Positions 1 to 7,222 of a stretch of 64,000 nt of DNA are shown here, in pieces. Source of the DNA: Acinetobacter pittii ATCC 19004 = CIP 70.29 (GTDB taxonomy: Bacteria > Pseudomonadota > Gammaproteobacteria > Pseudomonadales > Moraxellaceae); NCBI RefSeq assembly GCF_000369045.1, contig NZ_KB849796.1:319529-383528 (forward strand). Reading direction: 5' to 3'. Positions within the stretch are counted from its first letter, which is position 1, and each line of letters starts with the position of its first letter. The translations under genes and the position numbers were made by a program. The notes beneath the pieces were generated by a model. The model was not told where the DNA came from. It ran no database searches and saw nothing but the letters and a program-made list of their open reading frames with translations.

Positions 1-552
1 GACCAAGACTTTTTCAATACGGTGTTTTTGCAATAATGCTTGAATATTTTCTTTAGACTCGCCTTCACGTACAGTTACTAAACGATCTTGGCCTGTCATG
101 ATGTTGCTAACAGGTTGTTCTAAATTGGTTTCAAAACGCGTATCACGGCCTGTCACAATACCAACAACCTTGCCGTCTTTAACAACAGGTACACCGCTAA
201 TGTTATTAGCGCTGGTAATTGCAATCAGTTCACGTACTGTAGTTTCAGGCGTTACAGTGATTGGATCTTTCACCATACCCGCTTCGAATTTTTTCACACG
301 GCGTACTTCTGCAGCTTGAGCAGCAATATCCATGTTTTTGTGCAAAATCCCGATACCACCATTTTGTGACATAGCAATCGCCATACGTGACTCAGTCACT
401 GTATCCATTGCAGCTGAAACTAATGGAATATTTAAATGAATGCCGCGAGTTAAACGTGTCTTTAAAGAGACATCTTTTGGGAGAACAGTAGAGTAGGCAG
501 GAAGTAATAAGACATCATCGAAGGTTAGCGCTTCTTGAACGATGGTCAGCAT
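1..552 (-). CDS. guaB: IMP dehydrogenase, 5' part only
   Basis: Inosine-5'-monophosphate dehydrogenase oxidises IMP to XMP with NAD+, the committed step of GMP synthesis in the cytoplasm. The visible 184 codons start [21 protein letters not shown], the classic IMPDH N-terminus, and continue with the first barrel strand ([24 protein letters not shown]). The start of the regulatory CBS pair follows ([36 protein letters not shown]). The catalytic cysteine loop lies outside the window because the gene runs off its left edge. The ATG is at 550-552. Family recognition is secure; the rest of the gene cannot be judged. Confidence 0.97.
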   Translation of the reverse strand, partial: MLTIVQEALTFDDVLLLPAYSTVLPKDVSLKTRLTRGIHLNIPLVSAAMDTVTESRMAIAMSQNGGIGILHKNMDIAAQAAEVRRVKKFEAGMVKDPITVTPETTVRELIAITSANNISGVPVVKDGKVVGIVTGRDTRFETNLEQPVSNIMTGQDRLVTVREGESKENIQALLQKHRIEKVLV

Positions 553-581
553 AACAATCTCACTGGTAAATTCCGTGAGCT

Positions 582-610
582 ATTATAAACAAATTTCAAT
601 GCAATTTTCA
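582..610 (-). promoter_or_regulatory. Possible guaB promoter
   Basis: Reading the minus strand upstream of guaB there is a perfect TATAAT at 587-582, about 30 bp before the start codon. A weak -35 candidate (TGAAAA, 610-605) sits at 17 bp spacing. Only the -10 is convincing. The rest of the 553-746 gap shows nothing else recognisable. Confidence 0.4.
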
Positions 611-746
611 TATTATCTTTGCCTTTTTCAGCAATAGATATAGAGCTTCTCCAAATAATTCCCACTTATTATAGTTTTAACGTTATTTTTTAATCGAGGT
701 TTTTGCAACCCAGAATTTTATCTGGGTTGATCATTAGACATAATAT

Positions 747-1544
747 TTAGGTAGGACAACTAAAAATTTGCTCATTCATTAAATCTACGCCGCATGGCAA
801 GGTCTCAATCCAGTCTAAAAACTGATTGACCATTTCTTTACCCATAAATGGACTACCATGCTGAGGCACAATCATTTCAATATCCATCTGGCGCACCATG
901 TTTACCCACAAACGGATAACTTTATTGGAACACATATAGCGTTGGTGAAAAGCCTTCATTTTCATGACGTGCGTATCGAAATCTTTTAAAGGCTGATTAG
1001 CATCTTCAACAATCGAGGCACCCATATCGCCAGAAAACAGAATCTTAGCAACTGGATCATAAAACTGAAAATTACCCACCGAATGTAAGAAGTGAGCGGG
1101 AACTACCACAAGCTTTGATTCACCTAATTGAATCACTTGACCACGATCTGGCAGCTCAATAAGACGGTCTTCCCAATTCCCTTTCATTCGCTCACTCATA
1201 AATGAGGAATTTAGGTGTGGTAAAAAACGTGCCCATAATTTTGATGCAACGACTTTAGCATCGGTATAAACCAGCCAGCGTGGCATTGAAGTAATAATGT
1301 CCGGATCTTGATGCGAGGCCATCACATAGTCTAGATTTTTCAAACGTGTATATTTATTTAATTCCATCGTTAATGGAACGTAGGTCAAATCGCCACCCGG
1401 ATCAATTACAGCAGCACGTTCATGGTCAATAATTAAAAATTGATTGGCTTGGATGCCTTCCCCTTTAACCAAGCTGGTAAAACTAATACATTTATGTACG
1501 CCATTATCAAATAATATCTGCGATGTTGTTTTTTCAAACCCCAT
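747..1544 (-). CDS. MBL-fold metallo-hydrolase, flavodiiron-like (ODP) type
   Basis: A cytoplasmic metallo-beta-lactamase-fold protein of about 265 residues. The metal-binding motifs appear in order: ASHQDPDI (in place of HxHxDH), VPAHFLHSVG, LFSGDMG and a late PQHG. HxxDPD plus SGD and a C-terminal H is the pattern of the oxygen-binding di-iron domain of flavodiiron proteins, so an O2/NO-reactive di-iron site is possible. No flavodoxin domain is attached. Enzymatic role is not established. The open frame extends to a TTG at 1556, but the ATG at 1544 has GGGGA five bases upstream and is preferred. It stands alone between guaB and the siderophore receptor. Confidence 0.8.
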   Translation of the reverse strand: MGFEKTTSQILFDNGVHKCISFTSLVKGEGIQANQFLIIDHERAAVIDPGGDLTYVPLTMELNKYTRLKNLDYVMASHQDPDIITSMPRWLVYTDAKVVASKLWARFLPHLNSSFMSERMKGNWEDRLIELPDRGQVIQLGESKLVVVPAHFLHSVGNFQFYDPVAKILFSGDMGASIVEDANQPLKDFDTHVMKMKAFHQRYMCSNKVIRLWVNMVRQMDIEMIVPQHGSPFMGKEMVNQFLDWIETLPCGVDLMNEQIFSCPT

Positions 1545-1723
1545 ACAATTCCCCAAAAAAACTTTAAATATTAGATATTTTTATATCCATACTAAAATAA
1601 AGGGATTCAGTAACTCTTGCAATAAACTACTTTATTTTTCTAATAATATTTTAAAATTGATTTTGCTTTTCTTATTTTATAAATGAATCATAATGTTATT
1701 TAAAATTAAACCACAATAAATTA

Positions 1724-1742
1724 AAATAATTCTCATTATCAA
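1724..1742 (+). promoter_or_regulatory. Putative Fur box
   Basis: On the minus strand this stretch reads TTGATAATGAGAATTATTT, a good match to the GATAATGATAATCATTATC Fur consensus. It lies about 30 bp before the receptor start. It suggests iron-repressed transcription of the downstream gene. Confidence 0.65.
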
Positions 1743-1771
1743 ATTTATTTTTTGTGCTGCTTAGGCCTCCC

Positions 1772-3934
1772 ATGAATCAACCCTTCCGTTTTTCAACATC
1801 AAAAACATTGTTAGCAGTTGCTATTTTTACTTCGATGACAGCAAGTCATGCTGAAGAAATAACAGAACAACAAAATTCGACCAGTGTTCTCCCCACGATT
1901 TCTGTTAAAGCGCAAAAAGAAAGCACTTCACCTTATGTCGCAACGAAAGCAAACTCTGCCTTAAAATCAGATGCACCCTTATTTAAAACTGCTCAGTCGG
2001 TTTCGGTAGTAACCCGCGAACAGCTCGACCAGAAACAAGCAAGAACTTTAGCAGATGCCCTTGAAGGTGTCGCAGGCGTAGAAGCTGGGAAACTTGGTCG
2101 TCGTGGTTGGGATGATTTTGTTATTCGAGGACAAACTTCTTCTGATTCAGTTTATGTAGATGGTTTAAGAGTAGGCCAAAATACGTATGTTGCTACTGAG
2201 TTATCAGGCATGGATCAGGTACAAGTTTTAAAAGGGCCTGCCTCTATTAATTTTGGTTTGGTTGCTCCAGGAGGTATGGTCAACTTAGTGACTAAACGCC
2301 CTCAAGCTGAAAGCTTTGCTCGGGCCACTATGACTTATGGCAGCTACAACCTTAAAGAAGGAACGTTCGATTTAAACTATAGTCCTAATAATAGTGAAAA
2401 AGGTGCTTTCCGTTTAAATGGTCGTATCTCTGACCAAGATGACCCAACAGATTATGTGTATTTTAAAAATTACTACATCTCTCCCTCTTATAACTTTGAA
2501 TTAGGGGATAACACTGATCTATCTGTCATCGCAAGCTATCAGCATCGCGAATACATCCGTCAACAAGGGTTACCTGTCATTGGTACATTAAAAGATAACC
2601 CTAACGGCGCTATAGACCGAAGTTTATATATTGGCGATCCTAATTTTGGTAAATATGAGGCCGATGTTTACCGTACAGGTTATACCTTTAAATACGCTTT
2701 TGATAACGGTTGGAACTTTAATCAGAACTTTGCCGTACAAAAAACTGAAATGGATGGTACCGCTGTCTTTGCTCGCACGGGCAACAACTTTTGGGCAAAA
2801 AACAAACAAGGTGAAATCGACTACACAACCATTAGCCGTAAAAATAATAGCCGCCACCAAATTATTGATAATTTAAGCTTTGCCATCGATAACCGTTTCA
2901 ATAAACAGTTTGATTTATATGGCATGCAGCACGACCTTAATATTGGGGTAGATGCTTTTCAGGAAAAAAGTGATTACACCAACAACCGTTGTAATGTCGG
3001 GGATTTAAACATATATGCTCCTGTATATGGGCAAACTGTTACCTGTTCCAATCCTATCAGCAACCACGATATTAACCGCTTAAAATACACAGGATTATAT
3101 ATTCGTGACCGTATTCAGCTTAATGACCAATTACTTTTAAGCTTATCTGGTCGTCAAGACTGGGCGCAAACTCAAACTACAAGTCTGGTTAACAGCAACA
3201 CGAGTAAACAGTCTGATGAAGCATTTACGGGCAGCGCCTCTGTCATGTATACCCTTAATGACATTGTGGCTCCTTATGTCAGCTATGCCACCTCGTTTAC
3301 CCCAAATAGCGGTACTGATGTAAATAACAATCCGTTCAAACCTGAAGAAGGAAAACAGGTTGAAGTCGGAATGAAATTACAAAGCCCAGATCAACGAGTT
3401 CAAGGTGCTATCGCTTGGTATGACCTAAAACGTCAGAATGTTGTAGTTAATGATCCAATTAATACGAGTGAGAAAGTTCAGCGTGGCGAACAATTAACTC
3501 GTGGTATCGAGACTGAGCTAAGCGCAGAAATTTTAGAAGGTTTAAAATTAACGGCTGCCTATACCTACACAATTGATGCTGAAATTAGTAAAGATGCAAA
3601 TGTGAGCAATGTAGGAAAAGCACTCGATAATATTCCTGAACATGCTTACAGTCTGTCGGCTCGTTATAAATTTGACCCTGCCTCAAAACTTGGTTGGTAT
3701 ATCGGCGGTGGATTCCGTGGTGAAACTTATAAAACTATGGATAAGCTAGATGTCCATATTCCAGGCTATACCGTATTTGATACAGAAGCTGGCTATGATG
3801 CAGGATATTGGGGTGCTCAACTAGCAATCCGTAATCTATTCGATAAAGATTACTATGCAGGTGCCTTAAATGAAAATTTGGTGACTTTAGGTAATCCACG
3901 TCAAATTAACTTTACTGTGAAATTTAACTATTAA
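1772..3934 (+). CDS. TonB-dependent siderophore receptor
   Basis: An outer-membrane ferric-siderophore receptor of 720 residues that imports iron chelates with energy from TonB-ExbBD. A signal peptide (MNQPFRFSTSKTLLAVAIF..., cut near SHA-EE) precedes the TonB-box region (LPTISVKAQ). Then comes the plug domain (about residues 60-170, with VYVDGLRVG, QVLKGPASINFG, GGMVNLVTKRP) and a 22-strand-type barrel ending NPRQINFTVKFNY with terminal aromatic residues. The frame is open from a GTG at 1754, but the ATG at 1772 starts the signal peptide and has AGG upstream, so it is chosen. A Fur-like box lies directly upstream. The ligand cannot be told from sequence. No siderophore synthesis or TonB genes are adjacent. 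Confidence 0.92.
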   Translation: MNQPFRFSTSKTLLAVAIFTSMTASHAEEITEQQNSTSVLPTISVKAQKESTSPYVATKANSALKSDAPLFKTAQSVSVVTREQLDQKQARTLADALEGVAGVEAGKLGRRGWDDFVIRGQTSSDSVYVDGLRVGQNTYVATELSGMDQVQVLKGPASINFGLVAPGGMVNLVTKRPQAESFARATMTYGSYNLKEGTFDLNYSPNNSEKGAFRLNGRISDQDDPTDYVYFKNYYISPSYNFELGDNTDLSVIASYQHREYIRQQGLPVIGTLKDNPNGAIDRSLYIGDPNFGKYEADVYRTGYTFKYAFDNGWNFNQNFAVQKTEMDGTAVFARTGNNFWAKNKQGEIDYTTISRKNNSRHQIIDNLSFAIDNRFNKQFDLYGMQHDLNIGVDAFQEKSDYTNNRCNVGDLNIYAPVYGQTVTCSNPISNHDINRLKYTGLYIRDRIQLNDQLLLSLSGRQDWAQTQTTSLVNSNTSKQSDEAFTGSASVMYTLNDIVAPYVSYATSFTPNSGTDVNNNPFKPEEGKQVEVGMKLQSPDQRVQGAIAWYDLKRQNVVVNDPINTSEKVQRGEQLTRGIETELSAEILEGLKLTAAYTYTIDAEISKDANVSNVGKALDNIPEHAYSLSARYKFDPASKLGWYIGGGFRGETYKTMDKLDVHIPGYTVFDTEAGYDAGYWGAQLAIRNLFDKDYYAGALNENLVTLGNPRQINFTVKFNY

Positions 3935-3944
3935 AATTACCTAT

Positions 3945-3977
3945 AAAAAAACGCACTCGATTCGAGTGCGTTTTTTT
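3945..3977. terminator. Bidirectional rho-independent terminator
   Basis: ACGCACTCGA pairs with TCGAGTGCGT, with an A-run before and a T-run after. It can end both the receptor (plus) and the transporter (minus) transcripts. Confidence 0.9.
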
Positions 3978-3993
3978 CGCAGCTTAAAATGCG

Positions 3994-4569
3994 TTAGAAA
4001 AAATAATGCTGTACTAAAGTAGAGATACCTACAATTAAGAAAATAGCAGCACCAATTTTATGAATGAGCGAGATAGATAAACGTTCAGCCAATTTATTAC
4101 CAATAAATACAGCTGGCGCATTGGCAATCATCATCCCTAAGGTTGTACCTAACATCACCCAAAAAATGCTGTCATAACGTGCAGCTAAAGCGACTGTTGC
4201 AATTTGGGTTTTGTCACCAATTTCAGCTAAGAAAAATAAGATGAAGGTAGCACCAAAAACACCAAATTTTTGCCATCTGTTAATACTATCCGTTTCATCA
4301 TCGAGCTTATCTGGAATAAGCATCCAGAACGCCATACCAATGAAGCCAGCTGCAAGAACCCAGACTAAAATTTCGGGGCTCAACACGGTCGTAATCCACT
4401 GTCCAAGTACAGCAGAAATACCATGATTAATTAGAGTAGCTAAAAGAATCGCAATAAGAATAGGGATTGGCTTACGGAAACGTGCAGACAGTAAAAGGGC
4501 CAATAATTGGGTTTTATCGCCCATTTCAGCAAGGGCAACAATCGAAGTAGAAATCAGAAATTCTTGCAT
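3994..4569 (-). CDS. TMEM165/GDT1 family cation transporter (UPF0016)
   Basis: An inner-membrane protein of about 191 residues with two copies of the family signature E-x-G-D-K-T: ALAEMGDKTQ near the N-terminus and FLAEIGDKTQ near the middle. Each is followed by hydrophobic helices, giving six to seven membrane segments in two repeats. Family members move Mn2+, Ca2+ or H+; bacterial members are linked to Mn2+ export. The riboswitch upstream is of the Mn2+-sensing class and supports that role here. The start is uncertain. ATG 4569 begins the usual family N-terminus (MQEFLISTSI) but has a weak ribosome site. ATG 4599, ten codons upstream, has a perfect AGGAGG eight bases before it but lies in the riboswitch 3' region. 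Confidence 0.93.
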   Translation of the reverse strand: MQEFLISTSIVALAEMGDKTQLLALLLSARFRKPIPILIAILLATLINHGISAVLGQWITTVLSPEILVWVLAAGFIGMAFWMLIPDKLDDETDSINRWQKFGVFGATFILFFLAEIGDKTQIATVALAARYDSIFWVMLGTTLGMMIANAPAVFIGNKLAERLSISLIHKIGAAIFLIVGISTLVQHYFF

Positions 4570-4762
4570 GTCGTTTCTCTGGCTAGCATAAATGCCCATG
4601 ACCTACCCCTCCTGCTAGCCAAATATCTGCAGAGTGGTAAATCAAAGGTCTTGCCAACTCAGAAACGATGAGACGTTTAAGCTATGATGACCATGTTCTG
4701 TTGAACAATTATGTTGATCATCACCTATTCATTTAGAAATGAATAGCGGCTACTCCCCAATG
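4570..4762 (-). promoter_or_regulatory. yybP-ykoY (Mn2+) riboswitch
   Basis: On the minus strand the leader shows the hallmark conserved blocks in the right order: TTGGGGAGTAGCC (GGGGAGTAGCC at 4758-4748), a GATCAACAT-type segment, GGCAAGACC (4655-4647), and a closing GGTCATGGGCATTTATGC. These are diagnostic of the yybP-ykoY class, which senses Mn2+ and commonly controls UPF0016/MntP-type exporters. An 8-bp inverted repeat (TGGCTAGC 4621-4614 with GCTAGCCA 4587-4580) encloses the strong AGGAGG and first ATG, and may be the translational expression platform. Exact ends are approximate. Confidence 0.88.
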
Positions 4763-4806
4763 AAGTATGCGTTTATTATATTCGAGTAGTTCTATTTTTC
4801 AAACAT

Positions 4807-5085
4807 TCAGGCAAAAAATTTTATCCACGCCCAAACTAACAATCGCCCTAGACCCAATAATAAAGCTAAACCAATACTTAAGTTAATAAATCCAAAATGA
4901 TTAATGCCAGTTACGTGCTGAGATTGAAATTCAAATGGCAAAATAAGCATTGCTAGAAATACTTCCAAGCCCATTGCAACGTAAGTCATCCATTCCCAGG
5001 GAAAGTGTAAAACACTCACCCATACCCCCATTAATAAAAATACAATTAATAGAATCGGCACCATGATTTTTAAAAATCCTACCAT
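4807..5085 (-). CDS. Small inner-membrane protein, unknown function
   Basis: A 92-residue protein that is almost entirely hydrophobic, with three predicted membrane helices (about residues 5-25, 33-51 and 66-88). It has a good ribosome site (AAAGGAG, nine bases before the ATG). No family is recognised. It lies upstream of the riboswitch on the same strand but is separated from the transporter gene by more than 200 bp, so it is probably a separate unit. It follows the aceEF terminator. Confidence 0.65.
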   Translation of the reverse strand: MVGFLKIMVPILLIVFLLMGVWVSVLHFPWEWMTYVAMGLEVFLAMLILPFEFQSQHVTGINHFGFINLSIGLALLLGLGRLLVWAWIKFFA

Positions 5086-5187
5086 TTATTCTTTCTCCTT
5101 TACCGACTAACGAGAAATTTCTCCTCTCTCGACACTTCATTTTTCGTCCTTAGATTAACTTAAAACCAATTAAATTAAATATCAAAA

Positions 5188-5213
5188 TAAAACCCCGCCG
5201 AAGCGAGGTTTTA
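5188..5213 (-). terminator. Terminator after aceF
   Basis: The minus strand reads AACCTCGC-TTCG-GCGGGGTT followed by TTT. It is a UUCG-tetraloop hairpin about 20 bp past the aceF stop. Confidence 0.85.
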
Positions 5214-5231
5214 ATGATTCATTTAAAAATA

Positions 5232-7220
5232 TTAGATTAATAAAGTACGAATATCTTTAAGAAGTTTCGTAAGCTTATTAGTAAAGCGAGCAGCATCTGC
5301 ACCATTAATTACACGGTGGTCATAAGACAACGACAACGGCAACATTAAGCGTGGATCAAAGTCTTTACCATTCCATACTGGCTGCATTGTTGCGGGTGAA
5401 ATACCTAAAATTGCAACTTGTGGCCAGTTCACAAGAGGTGTAAATGCTGTACCACCAATTGCGCCTAAACTTGAAATGGTGAAATTCGCACCTTGCAAAT
5501 CTTTCGGTGTTAATTTCTTATCACGTGCTTTTTGACCTAACATACCCAATTCAACTGCAATTTGCTTAATTGATTTTTGGTCAGGATTACGTAGTACTGG
5601 TACTGTCAAACCATCAGGTGTTGCTACCGCAATACCCATATGAATTTCATTGCGCAAGAGCACTGATTTACCGTCATCAGATAGATGACCTGCGAATTCA
5701 CGCTCTTCTTTCAACAAATATGCAACCGCTTTGATAATGAATGCCATAATCGTCAGGCTGATACCTTCTTTTTTGAAGTTGCCTTTTAACTCATTACGCC
5801 AATCTTCCAACTCAGTAATGTCAGCCAAATCAAATTGAGTGACTTGCGGAATAAAGTTGTTCAACGACAATTGCGGAATTGAAACTTGCTGCAAACGTGT
5901 CAATACTTTTTCTTCCACACCACCAAACGCAGTAAAGTCAGGAAGCTTTGGCAAACCCGAAACCGCTGGTGCAGCCGCAGCAACTGGCGCCGCTTGCGGT
6001 GCAGTTAAACGACTCTTCACATAAGCAAAGATATCTTCTTTAACAACACGGCCATGTTCACCAGAAGTTTTAACTTGAGATAAAACTACACCAAGTTCAC
6101 GAGCAAGCTTACGAACAGCAGGGCCTGCATATACTTTAGCATTTTCAGCTTCTTGCTCTTTCGTTAACTTATCAGCACCAGATGTTGACGCTACAGGCGC
6201 AGACTGAGTCGCAGCAGGAGCTGCTGCTTTAGGCGCTGCTGCCTGCGGAGCTGGAGCTGATTCTGCTTTCGCCGCTGGTGCAGCAGCAGGTGCTTGGCCT
6301 TCAGCTTCAATTGTTGCCAGCAATACACCTTGTGAAACTTGTTGGCCTGCTTGCAAGTGAATTGCTTTCACAACACCAGCAACAGTACTTGGAACTTCCA
6401 CAGTTGCTTTATCTGACTCAACAACAACAAGGCTTTGGTCTACATCAACTTTGTCACCAACCTGAACCAAGATTTCAGCAACAACTGCTTTATCTACACC
6501 CAAATCAGGAACGTTAATGTCAACCGGTCCAGATTGAGTAGCAGTCGATGCTACAGTTTCTTGCTGAGTTGGTGCAGGTGCTGCCGCCGGAGCTGCTGTT
6601 GTAGAAGCAGGCGCCTCAGCTGGCGCACTAGATGCAGATGTTGTTTTTACTTTAATGAGCACAACACCTTCTTTAACTGTATCGCCTTCTTTAACTTGAA
6701 TGCTTTCTACAGTACCTGCAACACTGCTTGGTACTTCTACAGTTGCTTTGTCAGACTCAACCACAACGATGCTTTGTTCAACATCAATCTGTTCGCCAAC
6801 TTTTACTAAAATTTCACCAACTAGTGCTTTTTCAACACCAATATCGGGAACTTGAACTTCAACCACTTGGCTAGTGGTTGCCGTTGCTGGTTGAGCAGCA
6901 GTTGAAGGCTGTTGAGCCGCTGCCGGTGCTGCTGTTTGTTCAGCTGCTGGTGCAGCTTTTGGAGCTTCTTCTGCTTGAGCTACTGGTGCAGCACCCTCAG
7001 CTTCAAGTTCAAGCAATACCGTACCTTCAGTTACGCTATCACCTTCTTTGATTAAGATGCTTTTTACCACACCTGCTGAAGTGCTAGGCACTTCAACAGA
7101 GGCTTTATCTGACTCAAGCAAAACAAGGCTGTCATTTTCTGCAATGCTGTCGCCAACTTTTACTAAAATTTCAGCAACAACTGCTTTATCTACACCAATA
7201 TCAGGGGTCTTAATTTGCAT
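5232..7220 (-). CDS. aceF: Pyruvate dehydrogenase E2, dihydrolipoamide acetyltransferase
   Basis: The E2 core of the pyruvate dehydrogenase complex transfers acetyl groups from lipoyl-lysine to CoA in the cytoplasm. The 662-residue protein has three N-terminal lipoyl domains, each with the modified lysine in ESDKA (near residues 39, 160 and 270). These are joined by long Ala/Pro/Gln-rich flexible linkers. A peripheral subunit-binding domain follows (YAGPAVRKLARELGV, about residue 360). The C-terminal catalytic domain ends with SYDHRVINGADAARF, carrying the catalytic His. Three lipoyl domains match the E. coli form. Its start lies two bases after the aceE stop, with the ribosome site inside aceE, so the two are translated from one mRNA. 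No lpd gene is adjacent. Confidence 0.97.
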   Translation of the reverse strand: MQIKTPDIGVDKAVVAEILVKVGDSIAENDSLVLLESDKASVEVPSTSAGVVKSILIKEGDSVTEGTVLLELEAEGAAPVAQAEEAPKAAPAAEQTAAPAAAQQPSTAAQPATATTSQVVEVQVPDIGVEKALVGEILVKVGEQIDVEQSIVVVESDKATVEVPSSVAGTVESIQVKEGDTVKEGVVLIKVKTTSASSAPAEAPASTTAAPAAAPAPTQQETVASTATQSGPVDINVPDLGVDKAVVAEILVQVGDKVDVDQSLVVVESDKATVEVPSTVAGVVKAIHLQAGQQVSQGVLLATIEAEGQAPAAAPAAKAESAPAPQAAAPKAAAPAATQSAPVASTSGADKLTKEQEAENAKVYAGPAVRKLARELGVVLSQVKTSGEHGRVVKEDIFAYVKSRLTAPQAAPVAAAAPAVSGLPKLPDFTAFGGVEEKVLTRLQQVSIPQLSLNNFIPQVTQFDLADITELEDWRNELKGNFKKEGISLTIMAFIIKAVAYLLKEEREFAGHLSDDGKSVLLRNEIHMGIAVATPDGLTVPVLRNPDQKSIKQIAVELGMLGQKARDKKLTPKDLQGANFTISSLGAIGGTAFTPLVNWPQVAILGISPATMQPVWNGKDFDPRLMLPLSLSYDHRVINGADAARFTNKLTKLLKDIRTLLI

Positions 7221-7222
7221 GC

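Noticed and set aside
4570..4599. Calling the transporter start firmly at ATG 4599 because of its perfect ribosome site
   Set aside because: That ATG lies in the conserved riboswitch 3' segment, and the family N-terminus begins at 4569. It is left as an alternative.
6278..6809. Overlapping reverse-strand reading frames over aceF rich in Gln, Cys and Arg
   Set aside because: They are antisense readings of the Ala/Pro linkers and lipoyl domains, with no ribosome site or family features.
6240..7000. Ala/Pro/Gln-rich repeats as a mobile or variable repeat array
   Set aside because: They are the normal flexible linkers between the three lipoyl domains of E2 and are not exact DNA repeats.
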